Below, piece after piece: positions 47,292 through 55,844 of a stretch of DNA of 64,000 bases (its first letter is position 1; every line of letters begins with the position of its first letter). The stretch is from VAZQ01 sp963763365 (lineage in GTDB: Bacteria; Pseudomonadota; Alphaproteobacteria; Rhizobiales; Xanthobacteraceae). The stretch covers positions 6,992 through 70,991 of the forward strand of contig CAVXOE010000013.1 in assembly GCA_963763365.1 (NCBI GenBank), read 5' to 3'. Below the pieces are notes generated by a model. It made no database searches. It was given only the letters and a program-made list of their open reading frames with translations, and was not told where the DNA came from. The translations under genes and the position numbers were made by a program.

Positions 47292-48153
47292 AAGCTTGCG
47301 GCGGTGCCGGCGTCAGCAGGCCGGCCGCGGCACTGGGCTTGAGCCAGAAGCGGCCGTGTCCTGACGTCACAACGATCTTCAAAGCCGCCGGATAGATCTG
47401 GGGCGACATTTGAATCGCCGCACGAAGCGCCGCCAGGCCTTCGTCCCATCGCCGCAGCTCCAACAGGCAAGTGCCGAGGCTGAGCCGCGCTTGCAGATCG
47501 TTTGGATTCTGCGCGAGCGCCCGCTGCACCCGGTCGAGCGCGCGGGCGAAGTCGCCCTCCAGCATCAGCGCTGCGCCCATGCCGTAGAGTGCGCGCGGAT
47601 CGGCGGGCGCGTTCGAGAGAGCGCGCGCGAACATGAGCTTGGTGTTGTCGCGGTCGGCGCGCGCGAGATAAATGCCGCCGAGCAGGACCAGCATCTCGAC
47701 CGAGTTGGGCGCCACGGCAAGGCCGCGCTTGAGCACAGCCTCCGCTTCGGCTGGCCGTTCGCGGGAGAGCAGCAGTCCGCCGAGCTCGGAGAATGCGTGC
47801 TCGAACGGCGGCCGCCGCGTGGCCGCACGCTCGAGCCAGGTCTGCGCTTCGTCCGGCCGTCCGCTTTGCTCGAGCGCGACGCCGAGATTGGTCTCGACCA
47901 CCGGGTCGGCGCCCTGGCGCGCGGCGGCTTCGAGCGGCTCGACCGCATCCTTCGGACGCCGCTGTGCGAGCAGCGCCCGTCCGAGCAGCTGCAAGGCAGC
48001 CTTCGACCGCGGATTGCGAGCGAGGAGATCGCGCAGGACTCGCTCCGCATCGACCGGCCGGCCGCTCTGCAGCGCGGACGTAGCCCACGTCATCGCTTCA
48101 TCCGCCGCGGCAGCAGCCTTCGCGCTTTTGACGTGCTTGTTGAGCGGCTTCAT
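47239..48153 (-). CDS. TPR-repeat protein
   Basis: A 304-residue cytoplasmic protein built of tetratricopeptide repeats (LLARNPRSKAALQLLGRALL, ALEQSGRPDEAQTWLERA, LAVAPNSVEMLVLLGGIYLA, ALAQNPNDLQARLSLGTCLL). The Lys/Ala-rich N-terminus is followed by at least six repeat units. It probably serves as a protein-protein adaptor. The partner is unknown. It overlaps the convergent gene by 53 bases. Confidence 0.75.
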   Translation of the reverse strand: MKPLNKHVKSAKAAAAADEAMTWATSALQSGRPVDAERVLRDLLARNPRSKAALQLLGRALLAQRRPKDAVEPLEAAARQGADPVVETNLGVALEQSGRPDEAQTWLERAATRRPPFEHAFSELGGLLLSRERPAEAEAVLKRGLAVAPNSVEMLVLLGGIYLARADRDNTKLMFARALSNAPADPRALYGMGAALMLEGDFARALDRVQRALAQNPNDLQARLSLGTCLLELRRWDEGLAALRAAIQMSPQIYPAALKIVVTSGHGRFWLKPSAAAGLLTPAPPQAFNVWQRGISAGNIHTRF

Positions 48154-48213
48154 CGCGTCCCCCAGATGTTTGCGTTTCCCCGATCGGCGGCTTGCTGGCG
48201 CCTGGTTATTTAT

Positions 48214-48232
48214 ACAGTGTTTATATCACTGT
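48214..48232. promoter_or_regulatory. ACAGTG-N7-CACTGT palindromic operator candidate
   Basis: A perfect 6-base inverted repeat, ACAGTG (48214-48219) and CACTGT (48227-48232) around an AT spacer, lies in the divergent promoter region between the TPR gene (start 48153) and the MetE-like gene (start 48413). The AT-rich flanks suggest overlap with a promoter. The binding protein is unknown. Confidence 0.5.
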
Positions 48233-48412
48233 TTACGCCGCAAGCCAGCCCACTCCGGGGTCACTCGGAGGCGAACCAACAGGTCCGGACAAGGCCAGGT
48301 TGACGGGTGCGCCTGCCCCGCGATCGGAGGGGACTGTTGCGGCTCCGGCGTTCGTGTTGAATTGGCCGCCTGCCGGGACGGAGAGCTCGGAGGTTCGCCA
48401 GGGGAGGCCAGT

Positions 48413-49657
48413 TTGAAGCGCAGCACCGATCGCATTCTCACGACGCATGTCGGCAGCCTGATCAGGCCCGAGCGGCTGCGCCAATTTCTGCACGCCAAGG
48501 AAGCCGGGCAGCACTTCGATCAGGCCGCCTATGCCGATTGCCTCAAGGAGTGTGTCGCCGAAGTGGTCGCCCAGCAGGCCGCGATCGGCCTAGACGTCAT
48601 CAGCGACGGCGAGTTCGGCAAGGCAATCAGTTGGGCGCAATACGCGCTGTTCCGCCTCGGCGGTTTCGAGCGCCGGCCGTTCAAGCCTGGCGCCGCGAAC
48701 CCGTTCACCCGCGGCGCCGACCGCACGCGCTTTTCGGAGTTCTACGCCGACCTCGATTCACGCGACAGGGTCGAGACCGTGATGGATTCGGTGGCCGTCG
48801 GCCCGATCAGCTATACGGGCCAGGCGGAGTTACAGCTCGACATCGACAATTTCAAAGCGGCGCTCGGCCGGGTGAAGGTGACGGAAGGCTTCCTGCCGGT
48901 CGCCGCGCCCGCAAGCGTCATCCCGGATCGCAAGAACGAATACTACAAGACCGACGACGACCTGCAGCAGGCGATCGGCGACGCCATGCGCACCGAATAC
49001 AAGATGATCATCGACTCAGGGCTTCTGGTGCAGCTCGACGACGCGCGCGCCGCCGTTGCCTACGACCGCATGGTGCCGCCGAAGACGTTCAAGGAATACC
49101 GCACCTGGCTTGCCAAGCAGGTCGAGACCATCAACTACGCGATCAAGGGCCTGCCGCGCGACCGCATCCGCTATCACGTCTGCTGGGGAAGCTGGCCGGG
49201 CCCGCATGCGAGCGACGTGGCGTTCGGCGACATCGCCGATCTCGTCCTCAAAGTGAAGGCCGGCGCCTATTCGATCGAGGCCGCGAACCCGCGTCACGAG
49301 CACGAATGGACGGTGTGGGAAAAGCGCAGGCTGCCCGCCGACACCGTGCTGGTTCCGGGCGTCATCAGCCACGCCACCAATATCGTCGAACATCCCGAAC
49401 TGGTCTCGCAGCGCATCGTGCGCCTCGCCCGCCTGGTCGGCCGCGAGAACATCATCGCGTCGACCGACTGCGGCTTCGCGCAGGTCACGTATTTCGCGCG
49501 CGTGCATCCACAGATCATGTGGGCGAAGCTCGAGGCGCTGGTGCAGGGTGCGGCGCTTGCGAGCAAGGTGCTCTGGCAGAAGCGCTCCGCCGCCCGGCGA
49601 AAGGCCGCGCCACGCCCTGCCGCCAAGACGCGCGCGGCGGTCCGCGCCCGGCGTTAG
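48413..49657 (+). CDS. cobalamin-independent methionine synthase (MetE C-terminal)-like protein
   Basis: A 414-residue single barrel of the MetE C-terminal / core-MetE family. The start is TTG at 48413 with GGGGAGG upstream, matching the family N-terminus ILTTHVGSLIRP. Likely zinc ligands are His and Cys in RYHVCWGSW and Cys in STDCGFAQ. Relatives include core MetE methyltransferases and epoxyalkane:CoM transferase, which activate a thiol on zinc. It lies next to an AprAB-like cluster, hinting at organosulfur chemistry, though it converges on that operon and is not part of it. The C-terminal 30 residues are Lys/Arg/Ala-rich. Confidence 0.75.
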   Translation: MKRSTDRILTTHVGSLIRPERLRQFLHAKEAGQHFDQAAYADCLKECVAEVVAQQAAIGLDVISDGEFGKAISWAQYALFRLGGFERRPFKPGAANPFTRGADRTRFSEFYADLDSRDRVETVMDSVAVGPISYTGQAELQLDIDNFKAALGRVKVTEGFLPVAAPASVIPDRKNEYYKTDDDLQQAIGDAMRTEYKMIIDSGLLVQLDDARAAVAYDRMVPPKTFKEYRTWLAKQVETINYAIKGLPRDRIRYHVCWGSWPGPHASDVAFGDIADLVLKVKAGAYSIEAANPRHEHEWTVWEKRRLPADTVLVPGVISHATNIVEHPELVSQRIVRLARLVGRENIIASTDCGFAQVTYFARVHPQIMWAKLEALVQGAALASKVLWQKRSAARRKAAPRPAAKTRAAVRARR

Positions 49658-49691
49658 TGCGCGGGTAGGGCGCTCGGAGCGACCGATCGGA

Positions 49692-50666
49692 TTAGCTGGC
49701 GAGGCCGCTGGCAGCCGCGATGCGCTGCAAGGCCCAGCGCACGTTCTTGCGGACATCCAGATCGGGATCGTCCACGATTGCCGCGAGGAAGCGCTGCGAC
49801 GCAGGATCGGCGATCTCGCCGAGCGCGGCCGCGCATTCCTTGCGCAGGTTGGCCTGCGGATGATCGAGACAGGCGCCGATGGCACTGGCGGCGCGCCGGA
49901 CCTTCATGACCCCGAGGCTGCGGGCGGCCTTCAGGCGCACCTGCCAGTATTCGTCCGACAGCGCTTTGATGAGCGGGTCGGCGGCATGTTCGCCGGTCTT
50001 GCTCGATCCGAGCGTTTCGGCCGCGGTCTCGCGCACCATCCAGTCGTCGTCGGCGAGGGCGGCGATGATGGAGTCGCTCGCGGTCCGCATGTTCGAGAAC
50101 GCGAGCGCGCTGACGGCGCCGCGCCGCACATGCGAATCGGCGTCGGCGGTCGCGGCCGTGAGGGCGGGCACCGCCTCTTCGAGCTTGAGGAAACCGATGA
50201 CGCCGACGGCCTGCGCGCGCACCGACGCATCGGCGTCGCGCAACGCGTTGAGCACGACCTTGAGTCCGTCCTTGCGCCGAAGTTCCTTCAGCGCCCGTAG
50301 CGCGCTCATCCGGACAAAGGCATGCGAGTGTGCGACCAGGGGAAAGATCGCGTCCGCGCTCGCCGGATCCTTGAACTCCGCCATGCTGTCGGCGGCGGCG
50401 CTCGCGACGGCGGATTCCGGGTCGACCAGCAGCTTGACCAATGCGGCGGCGGCTTCCGGCCCGTCGAATTCGCCTAGCGCGAGCGCGACCTGCTGCCGGA
50501 CCCCGGCGTCCGGGTCGGACACCATGCCGTCGAGCAGCTTCACGGCGGCCGGATCGCCCGAGTTCGCGAGTTCCATGATCGCTACGCGGCGCTCGCCCGG
50601 ATCGGCCGCGCGCAACTGCTCCTGGACGTCGTCCAGTTCGTCATAGGCCTCGAACAGCTCGGGCAT
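49692..50666 (-). CDS. HEAT-repeat protein
   Basis: A 324-residue protein made of about nine HEAT/PBS-lyase-type repeats with a 31-residue period (for example VRQQVALALGEFDGPEAAAA, VRMSALRALKELRRKDGL, VRRGAVSALAFSN). It is the last gene of a leftward operon with an AprA-like flavoprotein and a ferredoxin, only 3 bases after the latter. Such repeats usually bind protein partners, so it may scaffold or mature that redox complex. Confidence 0.8.
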   Translation of the reverse strand: MPELFEAYDELDDVQEQLRAADPGERRVAIMELANSGDPAAVKLLDGMVSDPDAGVRQQVALALGEFDGPEAAAALVKLLVDPESAVASAAADSMAEFKDPASADAIFPLVAHSHAFVRMSALRALKELRRKDGLKVVLNALRDADASVRAQAVGVIGFLKLEEAVPALTAATADADSHVRRGAVSALAFSNMRTASDSIIAALADDDWMVRETAAETLGSSKTGEHAADPLIKALSDEYWQVRLKAARSLGVMKVRRAASAIGACLDHPQANLRKECAAALGEIADPASQRFLAAIVDDPDLDVRKNVRWALQRIAAASGLAS

Positions 50667-50669
50667 GGA

Positions 50670-50903
50670 TCACCGCAGCAGGTAGGGAATGTTGACCTTC
50701 ACGGCGCCGGTCGGGCAGTCGGCCTCGCACGGCATGCAGTACCAGCACTCGTCGTAGGCCATGTAGGCCTTTCCGGTCATCTCGCTGATGCGCAGCACAT
50801 CGAGCGGACAGACTTCCACGCAGACGGTGCAGCCTTTGTCGGCGATGCACTTCGATTCGTCGACGACGACCGGAACGCTGGTTTGGGTGGTGGCAAGCGG
50901 CAT
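50670..50903 (-). CDS. AprB-like 2[4Fe-4S] ferredoxin
   Basis: A 77-residue ferredoxin with two cluster motifs: CIADKGCTVCVEVCP and CWYCMPCEADCP. The spacing between them and the text AYMAYDECWYC resemble the cluster domain of adenylylsulfate reductase beta subunit AprB (as remembered, AYNQEPDQCWECYSC), but the AprB C-terminal tail is missing. It should pass electrons to or from the flavoprotein encoded 30 bases upstream. Confidence 0.8.
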   Translation of the reverse strand: MPLATTQTSVPVVVDESKCIADKGCTVCVEVCPLDVLRISEMTGKAYMAYDECWYCMPCEADCPTGAVKVNIPYLLR

Positions 50904-50933
50904 GTTGGCTGATCCTCGAATGCAGCCAATCGA

Positions 50934-52670
50934 TCAGGCGATCGCCCGGATGCGCTGCTTGTCGTAGAGGTCCTTTTCGGCGTCCGCGATCGGCACGATG
51001 TAGGGCTGCACCTCGTGTTTTTCGCTCGTCATGCGGCCGTCCTTCTTGCGCAGCAGCGTGTGGCAGAACCAGTCCTGGTCGTTCTTCTCCGGGTAGTCGG
51101 TGCGCAGGTGATAGAGGCCCCAGCGGCTCTCGGTGCGGTAGAGCGACGCGTGTGCCGCCATGTCGGCGCAGTCGAGGATCGAATAGGTCTCGAGCCCGCG
51201 CAGCAGTTCGTGCGCGTTGCGCGCGATCATCTGGTTGTCGGCGTCGTCGCGTACTTCCGCGAGCCGCCGCTGGCCGAGCTCGAACTTGCGCGTGACCTTG
51301 GGCGGTTGCAGGTAGTCGTTCACCAGCCGGCGCGCCTTGTATTCGATCTGGTTCGGCGGAATGCCGTCCTCGCGCTTGGTCGGGGCGAGCACGCGCGCGC
51401 GCTCCTTTTCGATGTCGGCCGGATCGAACTCGGCGAAATCGGTATCGGCGGCATAGGTCATCGCGTGCTCGCCGGCGACCGAGCCGTTGGTGAAGGCGCC
51501 CAGCATGTAGTTGTGCGGCACGTTCGCCATGTCGCCCGCCGCATAGAGGCCAGGCACCGTGGTGCGCGCGAACTCGTCGACGAACACGCCGGACGCGCTG
51601 TGGCCGGAGCAGAGGCCGATCTCCGAGATGTGCATCTCGATCATCTCGTCGCGGTAGTTGGTGCCGCGTCCCTCGTGGAACAGGCCGCGGGTCGGACGCT
51701 CGACCTTGTGCAGCGTGTGTTCGATCTCGCCGATGGTCTTTTCGTGCAGGTGGTTGAGCTTGAGGAACACCGGCCCCTTGCCGGACTGCAGCTCGTTGAA
51801 GAACTCGAGCATCATCTGTCCCGACCAGTAGTCGCATTCGATGAAGCGTGAACCGGTGTTGTTCGCCGTGTAGGCGCCATAGGGACCGGCGACATAGGCG
51901 CAGGCCGGGCCGTTGTAGTCCTTGATCAGCGGGTTGATCTGAAAGCATTCGAGGTTCGCGAGCGCCGCGCCCGCGTGGTACGCCATGGCGTAACCGTCGC
52001 CGGAATTGGCGGCGTTCTCGTAGGTGCCAAACATGTAGCCGGATGTCGGCAGGCCAAGCCGGCCGGCGGCGCCGCAGCACAGGATCACGGCTTTCGCCTT
52101 CAGCACCAGGAATTCCGCCGTGCGCGTGTTGACCGCGATCGCGCCGGCGATGCGGCCGTCCTGTCCGGTCAGCAGCCGCGTCGCCATGTAGCGGTTGGAG
52201 ATCAGCAGCCGCGCGCGGCGAAGCTGGCGGTAGAGCGCCTTCTTGACGGTCTCGCCATTGGGCATCGGCAGCACGTAGGTGCCGATGTGGTGGACTTTCT
52301 TCACGGCGAAGTCGCCGTTCTCGTTCTTCAGGAAGCGGATGCCGAAGCTGTCCAGTTCCTCGACGATCGAGTAGCAGCGCTGGGCATATTTGTAGACCGG
52401 CTTCTGATCGACGATGCCGTCATTCGCGATGGTGATTTCCTTGGTGTACTGCTCCGGCGTCGCGTAGCCGGGGATCACCGCGTTGTTCAGTCCGTCCATG
52501 CCCATCGAGATGGCACCGGACCGTTTGACGTTCGCCTTCTCGAGCAGGATGACGGTCGCGTTCGGATTCTTCAGCTTGGCCTTGAGCGCGGCCATCGGAC
52601 CCGCGGTGCCGCCGCCGATCACCAGCACGTCGCAGGAGACTTCCGAAAGACCGTCGACCAGATCGTCCAT
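50934..52670 (-). CDS. AprA-like / fumarate reductase-type flavoprotein
   Basis: A 578-residue flavoprotein of the FAD_binding_2 (succinate dehydrogenase / fumarate reductase / AprA) family. The FAD motif is DVLVIGGGTAGPMAALKAK near residue 14. VILCCGAAGRLG and the C-terminal GLYAAGDMANVPHNYMLGA are the other flavin contacts. Together with the AprB-like ferredoxin downstream it resembles a shortened adenylylsulfate reductase pair, but no sat, dsr or qmo genes are in view. The substrate is therefore unknown. AGAGGA lies 8 bases before ATG 52670. Head gene of a three-gene leftward operon, divergent from a DUF971 gene. Confidence 0.75.
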   Translation of the reverse strand: MDDLVDGLSEVSCDVLVIGGGTAGPMAALKAKLKNPNATVILLEKANVKRSGAISMGMDGLNNAVIPGYATPEQYTKEITIANDGIVDQKPVYKYAQRCYSIVEELDSFGIRFLKNENGDFAVKKVHHIGTYVLPMPNGETVKKALYRQLRRARLLISNRYMATRLLTGQDGRIAGAIAVNTRTAEFLVLKAKAVILCCGAAGRLGLPTSGYMFGTYENAANSGDGYAMAYHAGAALANLECFQINPLIKDYNGPACAYVAGPYGAYTANNTGSRFIECDYWSGQMMLEFFNELQSGKGPVFLKLNHLHEKTIGEIEHTLHKVERPTRGLFHEGRGTNYRDEMIEMHISEIGLCSGHSASGVFVDEFARTTVPGLYAAGDMANVPHNYMLGAFTNGSVAGEHAMTYAADTDFAEFDPADIEKERARVLAPTKREDGIPPNQIEYKARRLVNDYLQPPKVTRKFELGQRRLAEVRDDADNQMIARNAHELLRGLETYSILDCADMAAHASLYRTESRWGLYHLRTDYPEKNDQDWFCHTLLRKKDGRMTSEKHEVQPYIVPIADAEKDLYDKQRIRAIA

Positions 52671-52769
52671 TGACGTCGTCCTCTGCGACTGTTCGGCGCA
52701 TCTCCGGAATGAGCAAATCCCGGACCAGCGGTTGAGCGGGCAGATTCCATCAAAACCGCGGACATCCGT

Positions 52770-52906
52770 GAGCAATTAGTTGTCAGCCATCCAATGGATG
52801 GTCGCCTTATTTTTCGGCAGCCGCCGCCGCGCGCAAACGCGCTCAACGCTTTGTTCACGACGTTTGGGGCCCAACACATTGCCGCGGTGACGGCAACTAA
52901 TTGCTC
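52770..52906. promoter_or_regulatory. paired 13-base inverted sites flanking the divergent promoters
   Basis: GAGCAATTAGTTG (52770-52782) and its exact reverse complement CAACTAATTGCTC (52894-52906) face each other across 111 bases between the leftward AprA-like gene and the rightward DUF971 gene. Each core (CAATTAGTTG) is itself nearly palindromic. A further palindrome CCATCC-AAT-GGATGG lies at 52787-52801. The layout suggests two operator copies, one per promoter, for a shared regulator such as the nearby CRP-family protein. Confidence 0.6.
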
Positions 52907-52966
52907 TTCAGCGGTCCGGCTGCCAGCCACAGTTCGACAAGGGCGAATCTGTCCAGGAGAAGCGTC

Positions 52967-53290
52967 ATGTCAGACGCCACCCAAGCGGTTCCGGCGGCTG
53001 CGCAGGACGTACCCGAGCGCGTCACGGTTTCGCGCGGCGGTCTGGCGTTGCAACTGACGGACTCCGGTGGAGCGACTCGGTCGCTGAAATCTGCACGTCT
53101 GCGGATGGCGTGCCGCTGTGCGCAATGCGTCCGTGCGCGCATCGACGGTACGCTTGCGCTGGCCCGCGACGAAGTCACGATCCTGGCGGTCGACCCGATG
53201 GGCCACTACGGCATTTCCATCGCATTCTCCGACGGCCATGCGCGCGGCATCTATCCCTGGAGCTATCTCGCGGAACTGCTCAAGGAATAG
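52967..53290 (+). CDS. DUF971 (GBBH-like N-terminal domain) protein
   Basis: A 107-residue DUF971-like protein: SARLRMACRCAQCVRAR with a Cys-x-Cys-x2-Cys, then VTILAVDPMGHYGISIAFSDGH and GIYPWSYLAELL. The domain also forms the N-terminal zinc-binding part of gamma-butyrobetaine hydroxylase, and stand-alone versions are tied to iron-sulfur assembly. GGAG lies before ATG 52967. Its position beside the iron-sulfur flavoprotein operon fits a role in cluster supply. Confidence 0.75.
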   Translation: MSDATQAVPAAAQDVPERVTVSRGGLALQLTDSGGATRSLKSARLRMACRCAQCVRARIDGTLALARDEVTILAVDPMGHYGISIAFSDGHARGIYPWSYLAELLKE

Positions 53291-53361
53291 GCGGGCAGTT
53301 TCGCATGCTGCCAGAAAGTCCGGGAAGTCTCTGGATTTCATAAGGTTTTTGCAAAACGGCT

Positions 53362-53377
53362 TGGCATAAGTCTTGCT
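53362..53377 (+). promoter_or_regulatory. sigma-54-type (-24/-12) promoter candidate
   Basis: TGGCAT-AAGTC-TTGCT fits the sigma-54 consensus TGGCAC-N5-TTGCW with one mismatch and exact spacing. It lies 36 bases before the CRP-family gene. If used, it would place this regulator, and possibly the importer genes after it, under nitrogen- or stress-type enhancer control. No enhancer-binding protein gene is nearby. Confidence 0.5.
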
Positions 53378-53413
53378 GCCTTGGACCTGCTTTTGCAACG
53401 TCTGAGGTGCCGG

Positions 53414-54193
53414 ATGCAGGTCTTTGCCACAGCGCGCGAGGGTGTTGAGCGACTCAACTGGCCCCGCGCCGAAGGCGGCGGCGGACAGTCGCTGCTGCTG
53501 ACGGAAAACGTACGATCGCTCGGCGGCGCACCATCGCTGTTCGAATTGCTGACGGCAGCCGAGCGAGAGACTGTGATCCGCTGCGGCCGCCGCCGCGTGC
53601 TCTACCGCGGTCAGACGCTGTTCAACCAGGGGTCCCGGCACGACGGAATTTTCCTGATCGAGACCGGCCGCATCCGCGTGTTCTACACCGCGCCCTCGCA
53701 ACGCGAGATCACGCTCGCCTATTGGCATCCGGGGAACTTCGTCGGTGGCCCCGAGGTGTTCGGCGGCGGCGTGCACCAGTGGTCGGGCGTGGCGACCAGC
53801 AACAGCAGCGTGGTGCATCTCCCCGGCAAGGAATTGCGCAAGCTCGTCGGCGAGATTCCAAACCTGGCGATCGGCCTGATCGAGGGACTGACCTTCAAGG
53901 GGAAGTGCTATTCGGCGCTGGCGCAGATGCTCGGCACGCGCTCGATCACCGAGCGGCTCTCGCATCTGCTGCTTCATCTCGTCGAGCTCTACGGCGTCAA
54001 GGACCCCGAGGGCATCCTGATCGGCGCGGCTTTCACCCACGGCGATCTCGCCCACATGGTCGGTGCGACCAGACAATGGGTAACCATCAGCTTGAAGCGC
54101 CTGCACGAGAAGAACGTGCTGGTCGTCCGCAAGTCCAAGATCATCGTGCGGCGGGTCGACGTCCTGCGGGAGATGCGCGGGCAGGACGATTGA
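53414..54193 (+). CDS. CRP/FNR-family transcriptional regulator
   Basis: A 259-residue regulator: cyclic-nucleotide-type sensor domain (LYRGQTLFNQGSRHDGIFLI, ITLAYWHPGNFVGG), a long helix (SITERLSHLLLHLVELYG) and a C-terminal winged helix (HGDLAHMVGATRQWVTISLK). It lacks the N-terminal cysteine set of FNR, so it is not an obvious oxygen sensor. The ATG at 53414 follows GAGG. Placed between the AprAB-like/DUF971 genes and the importer, it probably controls both. Confidence 0.85.
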   Translation: MQVFATAREGVERLNWPRAEGGGGQSLLLTENVRSLGGAPSLFELLTAAERETVIRCGRRRVLYRGQTLFNQGSRHDGIFLIETGRIRVFYTAPSQREITLAYWHPGNFVGGPEVFGGGVHQWSGVATSNSSVVHLPGKELRKLVGEIPNLAIGLIEGLTFKGKCYSALAQMLGTRSITERLSHLLLHLVELYGVKDPEGILIGAAFTHGDLAHMVGATRQWVTISLKRLHEKNVLVVRKSKIIVRRVDVLREMRGQDD

Positions 54194-54368
54194 TGTGCCT
54201 ACGGAGGCGGCGGCTGTTGAAAAAAGCTGCGCAAGAACTGAGCAGCGGGCTTTTGAGGGAAACTAATCGACGCACGGCGTCAAACGAGAATTGCCCGAAT
54301 ATCCCGGCGGCCGAAAGATGCACAGCAGGGAAGAAGCCCCGAGTTCACCATTAACCGAAGGTGCCATC

Positions 54369-55841
54369 ATGAACAGGGACTTGGGTCGCACGGACTTGGG
54401 TTTGAAGGACTTTGGCCGTAACGGCTTGGGTCGCAGACTGACCGCCATTTCGTTCGGCGTCGCGGCCGCGCTGGCCTGGACGGCGAGCGCCGGCGCGCAG
54501 ACCGTGATCAAGATCGGGATCGGCACGCAAGATACCACCACCAACACGGTGACATCGGGCGTCATCATCCGCCAGTTGAACCTGCTCGATAAGTATCTGC
54601 CGAAGGACGGCAAGTACGCCAACGTCAAATACGAGTTCGAGTGGAACAATTTCACCTCCGGCCCGCCCGTCACCAACGGAATGATGGCGAACAAGCTGCA
54701 GTTCGGGGCGATGGGCGATTATCCGCTGGTGGTGAACGGCTTCACCTTTCAGAGCAATCCGGAGAGCAAGAGCCGCCTGATCGCGGTCGCGGCCTATAAC
54801 CAGTTCGGGTCGGGCAACGGGCTGGTGGTGCACAAGGACTCGCCGTACTTCCAGCTCTCCGATCTCAAAGGCAAGCTCGTCAGCGTGCCGTTCGGCTCGG
54901 CCGCGCACGGCATGATGCTCAAGGCCATGCAGGATCGCGGCTGGCCGGCGGATTATTTCCAGCTCGTGAGCCAGACGCCCGAGGTCGGATCGACCAATCT
55001 CCAGGAGAAGAAGATCGACGCGCACGCCGACTTCGTGCCGTTCGCCGAACTGCTGCCGTTCCGCGGCTTCGCCCGCAAGATCTTCGACGGCGTCGAGACC
55101 AACCTGCCGACCTGGCACGGCGTCGTCGTGCGCACCGACTTCGCGGAAAAATATCCCGAGGTCGTGGTCGGCTACATCAAGGCGATCGTGGCGGCGAACG
55201 AGTGGTTCCGCGCCGATCCCAAGCTCGCCTCGGAGAAAATCCAGGAGTGGACCGGCATCAACAAGGAAGTCGTCTACATCTTCCTTGGACCGGGCGGCAA
55301 CATGACCACCGACCCGACCATCAAGCCGATCCTGATCGACGCCGCCGCGCAGGACGTGAAAGTCCTGCAGAACCTCGGCCGCATGAAGGAGTTCGACGTC
55401 ACCAAGTGGGTGGACGACAGTTACATCCGCAAGGCGTTCGCCGAGCTCAAGCTCGACTACGACGCCCAGCTCAAGTCGATGGCGAACTACGAGGTCAAGG
55501 GGCAGGACAAGTTCTGCAACAAGCCGATCACCGATCCGCGCAAGGCCGGTGAGGTCTGGGTCGACGGCGAAGGGATCGAGCCGCTCAGCAGCGCAGCCTG
55601 CACGCTCGGCGCCTACGCGTCGATCAAGGCCAAGGGCAAGAAGATCAACATGGCCTATGTGTTCGACACCGCGCGCGGCATCAAGCTGTTCGCCGACCAG
55701 GCGTACTACGCAGTCGGCAGCGACAAGACCGCGATCGCGCCCTTCCTGCTCAAGAAGGACGCCGAGGACTATGCCGGCAAGAATGGCGGCAAGGTGCTCG
55801 GGTTCGACGAAGCGTTGAAAGCCGCCATCAGCGGAGGCTGA
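54369..55841 (+). CDS. NitT/TauT-type solute-binding protein with C-terminal NosL-like domain
   Basis: 490 residues, much longer than usual (about 330). After a signal peptide (FGVAAALAWTASAGAQ) comes an NMT1/SsuA-like binding domain (NGMMANKLQFGAMGDYPLVV, LKGKLVSVPFGSAAHGMMLK). The last ~100 residues (INMAYVFDTARGIKLFAD, AYYAVGSDKTA, DAEDYAGKNGGKVLGFDEAL) resemble NosL, the copper-binding accessory protein of nitrous oxide reductase. Such a fusion would couple solute capture to metal or sulfur handling. The N-terminus also carries four 15-base tandem repeats. It heads a three-gene importer operon. Confidence 0.75.
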   Translation: MNRDLGRTDLGLKDFGRNGLGRRLTAISFGVAAALAWTASAGAQTVIKIGIGTQDTTTNTVTSGVIIRQLNLLDKYLPKDGKYANVKYEFEWNNFTSGPPVTNGMMANKLQFGAMGDYPLVVNGFTFQSNPESKSRLIAVAAYNQFGSGNGLVVHKDSPYFQLSDLKGKLVSVPFGSAAHGMMLKAMQDRGWPADYFQLVSQTPEVGSTNLQEKKIDAHADFVPFAELLPFRGFARKIFDGVETNLPTWHGVVVRTDFAEKYPEVVVGYIKAIVAANEWFRADPKLASEKIQEWTGINKEVVYIFLGPGGNMTTDPTIKPILIDAAAQDVKVLQNLGRMKEFDVTKWVDDSYIRKAFAELKLDYDAQLKSMANYEVKGQDKFCNKPITDPRKAGEVWVDGEGIEPLSSAACTLGAYASIKAKGKKINMAYVFDTARGIKLFADQAYYAVGSDKTAIAPFLLKKDAEDYAGKNGGKVLGFDEALKAAISGG

Positions 55842-55844
55842 CGC

